Shown here: piece by piece, positions 23,897 through 33,300 of the stretch
Position numbering within the stretch: the first letter of the stretch is position 1
How the letters are laid out: each line of letters starts with the position of its first letter
NCBI RefSeq assembly: GCF_004363805.1
Contig: NZ_SNZP01000012.1
Coordinates: 90,359 to 154,358 of the forward strand
Direction of reading: 5' to 3'
Origin: Paludibacterium purpuratum
Lineage (GTDB): Bacteria; Pseudomonadota; Gammaproteobacteria; Burkholderiales; Chromobacteriaceae
Length of the DNA: 64,000 nucleotides
Notes under the pieces: generated by a model
Told to the model about the DNA's origin: nothing
Databases searched by the model: none
What the model saw: the letters and a program-made list of their open reading frames with translations, nothing else
Program-made: the position numbers and the translations under genes

Positions 23897-26560
23897 TTAC
23901 CCCAATTGATAGCGCTGCTCGGCGGTCACCCCGGCGCCACCCATGGACGCCAGGATCTTGAAGCTTCCGCGCCCCTGATTGCCCAGCCGGATCGCCGGTA
24001 TGGGCACCTTGCCGTCATAGCCGATGCTGGCGGTGGGGTTCGACTCGACGAATTGCGTGCCGGTGTGGTCGGTGTCCTCGAGGGTAAAGCTGACCTGGCC
24101 GCTCAACATCGGGAAATCATCAGCGGCCATGGCGCGCACTCGCCCCGCCCCGCCGGCCTCGATGACCTCGCCCATCCTGTCGACCGGCCAGTGGTCGGGC
24201 GCCTCCAGGAAGGCCAGGCTGTGCGCGGTTTGTCGTGGGCGCACCTCGATGGTCAACCGGGCCGCGGCGCGCAGGCCGCGCGAGTAGGAGTCGACCGTGA
24301 TGTTGAAGCTGCGCGGCCCGCCGTTGACATGTAACGTCGGCACCCACACGCGCCCGGTGTCCGCGGCGGAGTACGCAGAGGCAAAGGACGAGCCGTCCTC
24401 GAATTGCGCCGAGGGATCGTCGATGGTGAAGTCGACCTGCTGCTGCCCGGCCGGCCGGCCTTGGCTATCCAGGGCGGTGAAATACCACCACTGATTCGCG
24501 ACGGTCTCGGCGACGGCGGATTCGTTGCGCGTGGTGGGCTCGAGATGATCGACCGCCGTGACGATCAGCGGCAGGGAACGCTCGGTTGCGTTATCGCTTT
24601 CGAACAAAATACTGTATTCCCCGGATTGGTTGCCGGCCTGGATGTTCAAGGTATGGCCGATACCGGTGACGGCGTCGGCGGTAATAAACTGCGTCACGGT
24701 GAACGTACCGTTGTTGTTGAAGCGGGGAACGCTGCCATCGCTGGCTGAAACCGTCGTTCCGTTTTTCTGGATATGGGCGGTTAGGATGGCCCCTTGTATC
24801 GGACGATGCATCTCTGCATCCAGTACCGAGAGACTGATCTCCTGGCCGTGGAACAGATGCAGGTCGGGCATCGAGATCGATTCGGGGTTGATGCGTATCG
24901 TTCGTTGGCCTGAAGTCGCCGCCCGGACGGTCAACTGCCATGCGCCGGCATCATGGTTGTCGATAATGGCCTTGAGCCGTGCGCCGCCCACTTGCCCGCC
25001 GGCGTGTAGCCGCCCTGGCGGCAGATTGACATGGCCCTGGTCGTCCGCGACGGTTTCCGCGTACTCGTGGCTACCGTCCGAAAACTGGACGTCGGCGTCT
25101 TGGCTGACCGTGGCGAAAGTCACGGTCTCGCCGCGCGGTAGCGCCACGTCGTTGCGCTTGGCGATAAACGTCATGGCCGGGAAATCGCCCGCGACTTGGG
25201 CGTTGAGTTGCGCCTCGGGCGGAGATTGCAAGGTCACCTGATAGCGATCCGCCGCCTGGGCTTGAACGGTCAGATGCCATGAGCCGGCCTCTTGGCCACC
25301 GATGTTGGCTTTGAGCTCGGCTCCACCCGCTTGCCGACCGGCGTGCAGCCGGCCTAGCGGCAGATTGACATGGCCTTGATTGTCCGCGACGGGTTCCGTG
25401 GACTCGTGGTTACCGTTCGAAAACAGGACATCGGCGCCTTGGTTTACCGTAGTGAATGTCACGGCAGTACCGCTCGGCAGCGCCGCATTGTTGTTCGTGG
25501 CGACAAAGGTCATCGCCGGGAAATCGCGGTCGACCAGAGCACTAAGTTGTGTCTCGGACGGGGACTGCAATGCCACCTGATAGCGTGGCTGCCGGACCTC
25601 GAAGGGCCAGGGGCTACCATTGACCTCTAACCACACATCGCTGGCCGGGTTTCGGTATCGCATGATCAACGAGTCCGTGCCGCCGAGGTTGCCGGCGCGC
25701 AGTTTGCCCTGGTCGAGAACCACATGGCCGGCCGTGTCCTGCACACTCGTGTCGTAATCTCCTATGCCATTGTCGAAAGTGGCTAAGCCATGCGACCGAA
25801 TGGCAAAGTGAATGGGAGCGCCTTGCTGCAGCGGCACTCCCCCTGCACGCGTAAGCGTGAACTGTATGCGAGGAAAGCCGGTGTTCGCATCCGCCACCAA
25901 CTGTTGCGGAGAGTCAAGGTGGCCGGAGACGTCGTCACTTGGCTGAACATCGGGCCACGACAGCGTCGGCATGACAATGCAGACATTCGGTACGTCAACG
26001 TTTTGCCGGTCGTTGACAAATACGATGGCATAGCGACCCGGTTGAGAGACGTAGAACTCGAACGCATGCTCCGTCCATCGCTGCGCGCTATCGACAAACT
26101 CTGGCCGGGCGATGGGGGTATGGCCGGTAAAATCTTGATGAGGATCAACGCCCGGACCGTAGACACTAACGATCATTCGCCCGCCGCTCGCGACCCCACT
26201 CGGTTTTGCTCCGTAGTAGCTAAACGTCAGCCTGCCGGTGTACTGGAGTTCGAATCCGACGCCAAATTCGGCCGCCTGGTTGATTGCTGTGCCGTTCCAT
26301 GTCCCCAGAACGCCCCATGCGGCGAGAAAATTAGGCATAGCCCCGTGCGTGGGCACGCCCTCGACATTGTCGATGCCCCAGCCGGCCAGCGATCGATCCA
26401 AAGAAGCCAAACTCCACAGGCCTCTGCGATAGGTCCAACTCACGGGAATATTGGCTGGTGGACTGCCCGGGCCGATTTGGAGATTGCTCGCCAAACCCGA
26501 TGGTAGCAACAGGCGATCGTTCGGGATGATATTGATCCCTTTTACAGCGCGTTCGACCAT
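23897..26560 (-). CDS. Large Ig-like repeat protein B, 887 residues
   Basis: Same architecture as the 892-residue protein: module 1-200 (GINIIPNDRLLLPSGLASNL ... CIVMPTLSW), a linker domain that differs most from its paralogue (RNPASDVWLEVNGSPW), two 111-residue repeats (about 326-436 and 437-547) and a C-terminal Ig-like set ending TGTQFVESNP...DGKVPIPAI...GSFKILASM. No signal peptide. Start ATG 26560 with GAGGGAGAG about 6 nt upstream. The C-terminal halves of the two paralogues are close to identical at many stretches, pointing to gene duplication with ongoing conversion. Confidence 0.7.
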   Translation of the reverse strand: MVERAVKGINIIPNDRLLLPSGLASNLQIGPGSPPANIPVSWTYRRGLWSLASLDRSLAGWGIDNVEGVPTHGAMPNFLAAWGVLGTWNGTAINQAAEFGVGFELQYTGRLTFSYYGAKPSGVASGGRMIVSVYGPGVDPHQDFTGHTPIARPEFVDSAQRWTEHAFEFYVSQPGRYAIVFVNDRQNVDVPNVCIVMPTLSWPDVQPSDDVSGHLDSPQQLVADANTGFPRIQFTLTRAGGVPLQQGAPIHFAIRSHGLATFDNGIGDYDTSVQDTAGHVVLDQGKLRAGNLGGTDSLIMRYRNPASDVWLEVNGSPWPFEVRQPRYQVALQSPSETQLSALVDRDFPAMTFVATNNNAALPSGTAVTFTTVNQGADVLFSNGNHESTEPVADNQGHVNLPLGRLHAGRQAGGAELKANIGGQEAGSWHLTVQAQAADRYQVTLQSPPEAQLNAQVAGDFPAMTFIAKRNDVALPRGETVTFATVSQDADVQFSDGSHEYAETVADDQGHVNLPPGRLHAGGQVGGARLKAIIDNHDAGAWQLTVRAATSGQRTIRINPESISMPDLHLFHGQEISLSVLDAEMHRPIQGAILTAHIQKNGTTVSASDGSVPRFNNNGTFTVTQFITADAVTGIGHTLNIQAGNQSGEYSILFESDNATERSLPLIVTAVDHLEPTTRNESAVAETVANQWWYFTALDSQGRPAGQQQVDFTIDDPSAQFEDGSSFASAYSAADTGRVWVPTLHVNGGPRSFNITVDSYSRGLRAAARLTIEVRPRQTAHSLAFLEAPDHWPVDRMGEVIEAGGAGRVRAMAADDFPMLSGQVSFTLEDTDHTGTQFVESNPTASIGYDGKVPIPAIRLGNQGRGSFKILASMGGAGVTAEQRYQLG
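24920..25249 (-). repeat. 111-residue tandem repeat, copy 2 of protein B
   Basis: Encodes DRYQVTLQSPPEAQLNAQVA through LTVRAA. It is closer to copy 2 of protein A (VTFATVSQDADV shared) than to copy 1 of its own gene. Confidence 0.8.
25253..25585 (-). repeat. 111-residue tandem repeat, copy 1 of protein B
   Basis: Encodes RYQVALQSPSETQLSALVD through LTVQAQ. It carries TTVNQGADVLFSNG, matching copy 1 of protein A (STVNQGADVLFSDG), so the duplication into two units preceded the duplication of the genes. Confidence 0.8.
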
Positions 26561-26611
26561 TTTGACTCTCCCTCAGGGCATCCGCGACGCCGTCCGAACC
26601 TGTGCGGACGA
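26561..26611 (-). repeat. Repeated leader element upstream of the three module genes
   Basis: About 50 nt before each of the starts at 23793, 26560 and 27268 is the same leader: a GAGGGAGAG-like ribosome site, then GATGCC, GCGACGGC and an inverted repeat. In this copy the repeat is CGTCCG (26591-26596) and CGGACG (26605-26610). The other copies lie at about 23794-23845 and 27269-27320, each with one changed stem position. It shows that the gene duplications included the leader. Confidence 0.6.
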
Positions 26612-26650
26612 TGTACTCAGCCCGCGAACGTTCAAAACCTCAGCACTCGA

Positions 26651-27268
26651 TTAGGGGGAACTCCACGCCAGAGTAGGCATGACAATGCAGGTGTTCGGTA
26701 CGGGGACGTTATCCCGACTGTTGAGAAACACGAGGACATAGCGGCCCGGCTGAGAGACGTTAAATTCGAACGTGTGCTCCAGCCAGCGCTGCTCGCGATC
26801 GGCGAACGTCCGCTGAGCAATGGGGGTGTGGCCGTTGAAATCTTGATAGGGATCAACACCCGGGCCATAGGCACTAACGGTCATCTGCCCGCCGCTCGCG
26901 ACCCCGCCCGGTTTTGCCCCGTAGAAGCTCAGCGTCAGCTTGCCGGTGTACTGAGGTACGAACCCGACGCCAAATTCGGCCGCCTGGTTGATCGGTCCAC
27001 CATTCCATGCCCCCAGAACACCCCAGGCGGCGAGAAAATTAGGCATATTCCCGTAAGTGGGCACGCTCTCGGCATTGTCGATGCCCCAGCCGGACAACGA
27101 TCGGTCGAAAGAGGCCACACTCCACAAGCCTCTGCGATAGGTCCAGCTCATGGGGATATTGGCGGGCGGGCTACCCGGGCCGATTTGGAGATTGTCCGCC
27201 AAACCCATTTCTAGCAGCAGGTGATTGTTCGGGATGAGATTGATCCCTTTTTCACTGTGTTCGTGCAT
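26651..27268 (-). CDS. Stand-alone copy of the 200-residue N-terminal module
   Basis: 205 residues, aligning with residues 1-201 of the two large paralogues (GINLIPNNHLLLEMGLADNL ... CIVMPTLAW) and then stopping after SSP. The break falls exactly at the module boundary. It may be a truncated remnant of a third large gene or a functional single-domain protein; intact reading frame and good ribosome site (AGGGAGAG 5-6 nt before ATG 27268) favour a translated product. A longer frame to 27328 is rejected because the shared leader begins at 27269. First gene of the island. No signal peptide. Confidence 0.65.
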   Translation of the reverse strand: MHEHSEKGINLIPNNHLLLEMGLADNLQIGPGSPPANIPMSWTYRRGLWSVASFDRSLSGWGIDNAESVPTYGNMPNFLAAWGVLGAWNGGPINQAAEFGVGFVPQYTGKLTLSFYGAKPGGVASGGQMTVSAYGPGVDPYQDFNGHTPIAQRTFADREQRWLEHTFEFNVSQPGRYVLVFLNSRDNVPVPNTCIVMPTLAWSSP

Positions 27269-27732
27269 GTTGACTCTCCCTAAGGGTGCCTGTGTCGCCG
27301 TCCGAATCGGTGCGGGCACGGCTAGCAATCAGTCTCACCCCAACCAAATACTTAGAAGTAAAAATATGCCAAATGGATATAATTAGGCGATTTTATGCCG
27401 CACAAACATTGATGGCAGCACGACTATTGCCCATCCGCATTTGTGACAACTTGTTGTTTTTTATGAAGAACGGATTGATAAGCAGATAAAAATCAAGCTA
27501 TGACATGAATAATCGTTTGTCAAACCGATATTTTATATACATATATTATGATGGTGACGTCGGCGCCACGTGACATACCGCGAGCCGGCGGAGGACGGCG
27601 CCAGTAGGTGTGCACGCATGCTAACTACGTACGAACACCTATCCCTCTCCGCCAGAAGTATGTCCTATGATTTTCTCATCTGTATGGTATAGATTTATCG
27701 CATGGCATAACCCAAACGCCTTGAGGGTCGAT
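27269..27732. other. Divergent intergenic region between Ig-like island and efflux operon
   Basis: 464 bp with no convincing gene; AT-rich from about 27330 to 27550. For the efflux operon, TTGTCA at 27517-27522 followed by an AT-rich -10 region around 27540-27550 is a plausible promoter. For the island, TTGTGC (27400-27405, minus) with TTATAT (27377-27382, minus) at 17 bp is a weak candidate. TAGGTGT and ACACCTA form a 7-bp inverted repeat around 27605-27642 in the efflux leader. Confidence 0.4.
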
Positions 27733-29280
27733 ATGAAAAATAGATCCGAACCTCCATCTTTACCGCGCAGCACGCCGTGTGTTCTACCATGCGTCTTGGC
27801 TGCGGCACTGGGCCTTTCCGCCTGTGCTGTCGGCCCGGATTATCAACGCCCCGCCGTTAGGCTGGAGAACCAGTGGCAGCACGGCAACGCACCCGGCGAT
27901 GAGCGACAATTGTCCGATTGGTGGCAACAATTCGACGATCCACGTCTGACACAACTATTGCAGCAAGGGCGCGACAACAACCCGACGCTCGCCAGCGCGG
28001 CGGTACGCATTGCCCAGGCACAGGCCCAGCTCGGCATTGCCAAGAGCGGAGAATTGCCGGCCGTACAACTTTCCTTGAGCCGCAACTACAGCAAACCCGA
28101 TTTGGCCAATCAGCTGCAAGGCAAAACCGGTGGCGGCAGCACACAGCAGATCAGCCTACAGGCCGCGTGGGAACCGGACTTGTGGGGCGCGGTGCGCCGA
28201 GGTGGCGAAAGCGCACAAGCCAGTTGGCTCTCGACCATCGCGGCTTATCAGGCGGCCATGGCGGCACTCGAAGCCAACATCGCCACGCTGTACTTCAATG
28301 TGCGCACATTGGAACAGCGACTCTTGGTCGCCAGCAATAATCTCAAGCAACAAGCGGAAAACCTGCGCATCGCCAACGCCCGTTTCCGCGCCGGCGCGTC
28401 CAGCGAGCAAGACCTGCGCCAGGCTCAAGTACTCTTCGAGCAAACCAACGCCAACATTCCGACGCTGCGCGCCGCGCTACAGCAGAGTCAACATGCCCTC
28501 TCGGTGCTGTTAGGACAGCCGCCCGACTATTACCGGCTGCAGTACGCCGATGCCGTGCCCATGCCCTCCGTGCCGGCCAGCGTACCCGCCGGCATCCCGC
28601 GCGATCTTCTGCAACGCCGGCCTGACGTGCTGCAGGCCGAATACGCCGCCATCGCACAGTCGGCGCGCATCGGCCAGGCCAAGGCGGCGTTGTTTCCTAG
28701 CTTTTCGCTCGGCGGCAGCTTCGGCTATCAATCCTCCGACAGCGGCGGCAATCACCTGAGCGATCTATTCAAGTGGCACAACCCGGTAACCAGTGCCAGC
28801 GCCGGCTTTCTGCTGCCGATCTTCAACCATGGCCTGCTGGTCAATCAGGTGCGGGTCGAGGATGCCGCCTTCCAACAGGCGGTCCTCAATTACCAGAACC
28901 AAGTACTGACAGCCCAACAACAAGTTGAAGATGCCCTGTCGGCAATCGACGGTCATCGCGCCGCTCGGCTGAACCTGACAACGGCGAGCAATGCCGCCAG
29001 GCGCAGCACCCTATTGGCGCTGGAACGCTATAAGGCTGGCGAAACGGACTTCACCACCGTGACATCGGCTTATCAGTCGCAACTACAGGTAGAGGACGGC
29101 TTAGCCCAAGCAGAGGGCAACCTGCTGCAATCGTTCGTCGAGGCCTACCGGGCGCTCGGCGGCGGTTGGGACGGCAAGCTGACCGCCGAGCTCTCCGAGG
29201 ACATCACGCGACAAATGCGCGCGCGCACCGACTGGGGTGATGCGCTTGAACTGCCGCACAGCCAGGGATCCGCACCATGA
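27733..29280 (+). CDS. Outer-membrane factor lipoprotein, NodT family
   Basis: 515 residues. Signal peptide ending in the lipobox LSAC, then AVGPDYQRPAV, the signature opening of RND-type outer-membrane factors (OprM/NodT). Two OEP repeats follow, with long coiled-coil helices (QAQAQLGIAKSGELPAVQL, QQVEDALSAIDGHRAARLN) forming the periplasmic tunnel. Start placed at ATG 27733 (GAGGG about 6 nt upstream); an upstream ATG at 27667 would hide the lipoprotein signal. The last 4 nt overlap the adaptor gene (ATGA). It supplies the exit duct for the downstream pump. Confidence 0.9.
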   Translation: MKNRSEPPSLPRSTPCVLPCVLAAALGLSACAVGPDYQRPAVRLENQWQHGNAPGDERQLSDWWQQFDDPRLTQLLQQGRDNNPTLASAAVRIAQAQAQLGIAKSGELPAVQLSLSRNYSKPDLANQLQGKTGGGSTQQISLQAAWEPDLWGAVRRGGESAQASWLSTIAAYQAAMAALEANIATLYFNVRTLEQRLLVASNNLKQQAENLRIANARFRAGASSEQDLRQAQVLFEQTNANIPTLRAALQQSQHALSVLLGQPPDYYRLQYADAVPMPSVPASVPAGIPRDLLQRRPDVLQAEYAAIAQSARIGQAKAALFPSFSLGGSFGYQSSDSGGNHLSDLFKWHNPVTSASAGFLLPIFNHGLLVNQVRVEDAAFQQAVLNYQNQVLTAQQQVEDALSAIDGHRAARLNLTTASNAARRSTLLALERYKAGETDFTTVTSAYQSQLQVEDGLAQAEGNLLQSFVEAYRALGGGWDGKLTAELSEDITRQMRARTDWGDALELPHSQGSAP

Positions 29281-30371
29281 CACTCACACTTCGCGCCTTT
29301 CCCCTGATGATTTTGAGCACCCTGCTCGCCCTGGGATGCACGGGTAAGCCGCCCGCATCGACGCCGCCGTTGCCGCAAGTCGCCGTCGCACAGCCGCTGG
29401 CGCGCGACGTCGTCGACACCGTCGAATTGGACGGCACAGTGGCGCCGTCCGCCTCGGTCAATCTGGTGGCACGGGTCAGCGGTTATCTGCAATCGGCGCC
29501 GTTTGCCGAGGGCCAGGTGGTCAAACAGGGCCAATTACTCTTCGTGATCGAGCCAGAGCCTTATCTGCAAGCGGTCAAGCTCAACCAGGCCAAGCTTGAG
29601 CAGGCCCGCGCCGAGTACCAACGCCAGCAGACGCTGATCAAGGAAAATGCCACCGCGCAGTCGAGCGTAGAGTCGGCGTTATCCAACCAGCAGCAGGCCG
29701 AGGCCAACTTACGCCTCGCGCAGATCAACCTGGACTACACCTCGGTGCGTGCGCCGTTCGACGGCGTGATCGGCAAGCGCACTATCGACATCGGCAACTA
29801 CGTCGGCGCGAGCCCGGGCGGCACGACGCTTGCGACGCTGCAACGCCTGCGGCCGGTCTACGTCAACTTCGCCATCAACGAACGCGACCTATTGCAACTG
29901 CGTACGGCACAGGGCAGCCAATCCAAGGCCGGTGTCGGCAGCCTCAAAGTGCGCGTGGCGCTGCAAGGCGAAGCCGAGCCGTCGGCACAAGGGGTGCTGG
30001 ATTTCATCGACAATAATCTGAGCGCCGCGACCGGCACATTGTCATTGCGCGCCACATTCGAAAATCGGGATCTGCATCTGATTCCCGGGCTGTACAGCAA
30101 GGTGTTGATCGACGTCGGCAAACCCCACCCCGGGCTACTGTTGCCGATCAACGCCGTGTTGTCCGACCAACTGGGCAGCTACGTCTACATCGTGGACAAC
30201 GACACGAAGGTGGCGCGCCGCGACGTCAAGCTCGGCGTCCAAGTCGGACAACAGCGGGAAATCGCGCAAGGGCTGATGGCGAGCGACCGTGTCATCACGG
30301 AAGGGCTTAGTAGCGTCGGGCCCGGACAAAAGGTCAACGTCAAAACCGGCAACTTGCCTCCTGCGTCTTGA
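29277..30371 (+). CDS. RND efflux periplasmic adaptor (membrane fusion protein)
   Basis: 364 residues. Signal peptide with lipobox LALGC, so a lipid-anchored adaptor as in MexA. Order of domains: beta-barrel start VDTVELDGTVAPSASVNLVA, lipoyl half-motif GYLQSAPFAEGQVVKQGQLL, a helical hairpin (QAKLEQARAEYQRQQTLIKE ... QQQAEANLRLAQINLDYTSV), second lipoyl half RAPFDGVIGKRTIDIGNYV, and a membrane-proximal domain. It connects the inner-membrane pump to the NodT-type duct. No TetR- or LysR-type regulator is next to the operon. Confidence 0.92.
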   Translation: MTLTLRAFPLMILSTLLALGCTGKPPASTPPLPQVAVAQPLARDVVDTVELDGTVAPSASVNLVARVSGYLQSAPFAEGQVVKQGQLLFVIEPEPYLQAVKLNQAKLEQARAEYQRQQTLIKENATAQSSVESALSNQQQAEANLRLAQINLDYTSVRAPFDGVIGKRTIDIGNYVGASPGGTTLATLQRLRPVYVNFAINERDLLQLRTAQGSQSKAGVGSLKVRVALQGEAEPSAQGVLDFIDNNLSAATGTLSLRATFENRDLHLIPGLYSKVLIDVGKPHPGLLLPINAVLSDQLGSYVYIVDNDTKVARRDVKLGVQVGQQREIAQGLMASDRVITEGLSSVGPGQKVNVKTGNLPPAS

Positions 30372-30398
30372 ACGCACCTCGACGGAAAGCACAACAAG

Positions 30399-33300
30399 AT
30401 GATCGCCAAGTTCTTTATCGATCGGCCGGTGCTGGCCAACGTCATCGCCTGGATTATCGTATTGATCGGCGCCGTGGCGGTGTTCGGACTGCCCGTATCG
30501 CAATATCCGCAACTGACGCCGCCGACAGTCCAGGTCACCACTCGTTTCCCCGGTGCCAGCGCCTTGACCGTGCAACAACAGGTCGCGCAGACCATCGAGC
30601 AGCAGGTCAACGGCGTGGAAAACATGCTCTATATGCAGTCGACCTCGTCAAACGACGGTCGCTACACCCTGACAGTCAGCTTCGCCGTCGGCACTGATGC
30701 CGATCAGGCTCAGGTGGCGGTACAAAACCGGGTCGCCGCCGCCGTGCCACTATTGCCCAACGCCGTACAGCAGCAAGGCGTGGTCACCAAGAAAAAATCC
30801 ACCAACATCTTGCAGATCGTGACGCTGTCGTCCGAGCGCCCGGAAATGGACGCGTTGTTGCTCAGTAACTTTGCCAGTTTGAAACTCAAAGATCGCCTGG
30901 TTCGTTTGCCGGGTGTGGCCGACGTGTCGGTATTCGGCGTCGGTCAGTACAGCATGCGCGTCTGGCTCGACCCACAGCAGATGAAGCAGCGCGGCCTGAC
31001 GCCGGCGAATGTCATCGCCCAGCTCAATAAGCAAAGTCAGCCGATCAGCGTCGGCCAGATCGGCGCGCCGCCGGCACCCGCGGGCCAGGCGCAGCAGTTG
31101 ACGGTCAATCTCAGCGGCGCCCCCAACACCGCCGAAGAGTTTGGGTCGATCATTCTCAAAACCGACAGCAGCGGCGCCGTCACCCGGCTGCGCGACGTGG
31201 CGCGCATTGAGCTTGGCAGCCAGACCTATGGCCAAACCTTCAGTCTGGACGGCAGACCGGCCGCCGGCGTGGCGATCTATCAGTTGCCGGACGCCAATGC
31301 CCTGGCGACCTCGCTGGCGGTCAAAACCGAGACGGCACGCTTGGCTCGCGACTTCCCGCCCGGGCTGCACTACGATGTGCCGTTCGACACGACAGTGTTC
31401 GTCAAAACATCGATCGACGAGGTGTACCAAACCCTGTACGAGGCGGGGATCTTGGTACTCTTGGTGATCATCGTCTTTCTGCAGGACTGGCGTGCCACGC
31501 TGGTGCCGGCCACCACGGTGCCGATCACCGTCATCGGCGCCTTCGCCGCCATGGCTGCCTTGGGGTTCTCGATCAACCTGCTGACGCTATTCGCCCTGGT
31601 GCTGTGCATCGGCATCGTGGTCGACGATGCCATCGTGGTGGTGGAAGGCGTCGCCAAGTACGTCGAGGCGGGCAAGACGCCGCGCGAGGCCGCGATCACC
31701 GCCATGCAGGAACTGCTGGGGCCGATCATCGGCATCACCCTGGTGCTGATGTCGGTATTTTTGCCCGCCGCTTTCATCCCCGGCATTACTGGCCAGATGT
31801 ACCGGCAGTTCGCGCTGGTCATCGCCGCCACCGCGCTGATCAGTGGCATCAACGCCATCACGCTCAAACCGACCCAGTCGGTCAAATATGTGCGCCCGCA
31901 TGACCCTGCCAAGCAAAAAAACGCCTTCTACCGCGCCTTCGATCGGCTCTACTTTCCGCTGGAGGCGCGCTACGCGCGTCTGATCGAACGCCTGATGGCC
32001 GCACGCAAGATCAGCGCACTGGTCGCATTGGCCTTGATCGTCTTGGCGATCGTCGGTCTGGCTCTGCTTCCGACCGGCTTCATCCCCACCGAGGATCAAG
32101 GCTATCTGCTGGTGGCGGTGCAGTTGCCGGATGCGGCGTCGATTCAACGCACCGAAAAGGCGTTGGGAGAAGTCGATCGCATCGCCCGCGCGCTGCCCGG
32201 CGTCGAACATGTCATCACCATCGGCGGCATCTCGCCGCTGGACGGCAATGCCTCGCTGGCCAATGCCGGCCTGGTGTACTTGACACTCAAGGATTGGGAC
32301 GAACGCGCCAAGCAAAAAGGCCAGGATCTGCGCTCGCTATATGCCGAACTCAACCGTCGGCTCGCCACCGTGCCGGAGATCCAGCCACTGGTATTGGTGC
32401 CGCCACCGATTCCCGGGCTTGGCATGTCGGGCGGCTTCCAGATGCAGTTGGAGCTGACCGATGGCAGCGGCGACTTGAATAAGCTCGCCGCCGCCGCACA
32501 GCGCTTGATCGTCACCGCCAAGATGCGCCCGGAAATCCAAGCCGTGTTCACACCGCTGCGCACCCAGGTACCGCAATTGCAGTTGACCTTGAATCGGGCG
32601 CGCGCCGAAATGCTCGGCGTGGCGGTCAACGACGTCTACGATGTGCTACAGAGCTATTTGGGCTCGGCCTATGTCGGGCAATTCTCCAAGTTCGGCCAAA
32701 ACTACACCATCTACGTTCAAGCCGATCAGTCCTTCCGCTCGCGCGCCGATCAGATCGCGGCGCTAACCGTGCGCAACAAGAACGGGGATATGGTGCCGGT
32801 GGGGTCGTTTCTGACGGCGCAGCCGGTGACTGGTCCGGCACTGGTTTCGCAATACCAGATGTACCCGACCGCCACGCTCAACGGTATGGCCGCGCCGGGA
32901 TACAGTTCAGGCCAAGCGCTCGCCGCCATGGAGGAGGCCGCGGCGGAAGTGCTGCCGCAAGGCATCGGCTACGAATGGACCGCGCTGTCCTACCAGGAAA
33001 AACTGGTCGGCAGCTCGGTGACGCTAGTGTTCGGCTTAGCGATTTTGCTGGTTTACCTGGTTCTTGCCGGGCAATACGAAAACTGGTGGTTACCCATACC
33101 GGTCATCCTGGCGGTGCCGATGTCGTTGGTGGGCACGGTCAGCGTATTGTGGGCGGTTGGGCTAGCCAACAACATCTACGTACAAATCGGTTTGGTGCTG
33201 TTGATCGCCCTGTCGGCCAAAAATGCCATTCTGATCGTCGAGGTGGCGCAAGAGATACGCCATGAAGGGCACGACATCGTGCATGCCGCGCTAGAGGGAT

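Noticed and set aside
20400..26600. CRISPR array suggested by repeats
   Set aside because: The repeats are 333-bp coding units in frame, not short repeats with unique spacers.
10649..27268. Type I secretion or RTX system
   Set aside because: No ABC exporter gene is present and I saw no GGxGxDxxx repeats in the Ig-like proteins; the neighbouring pump is a multidrug RND type.
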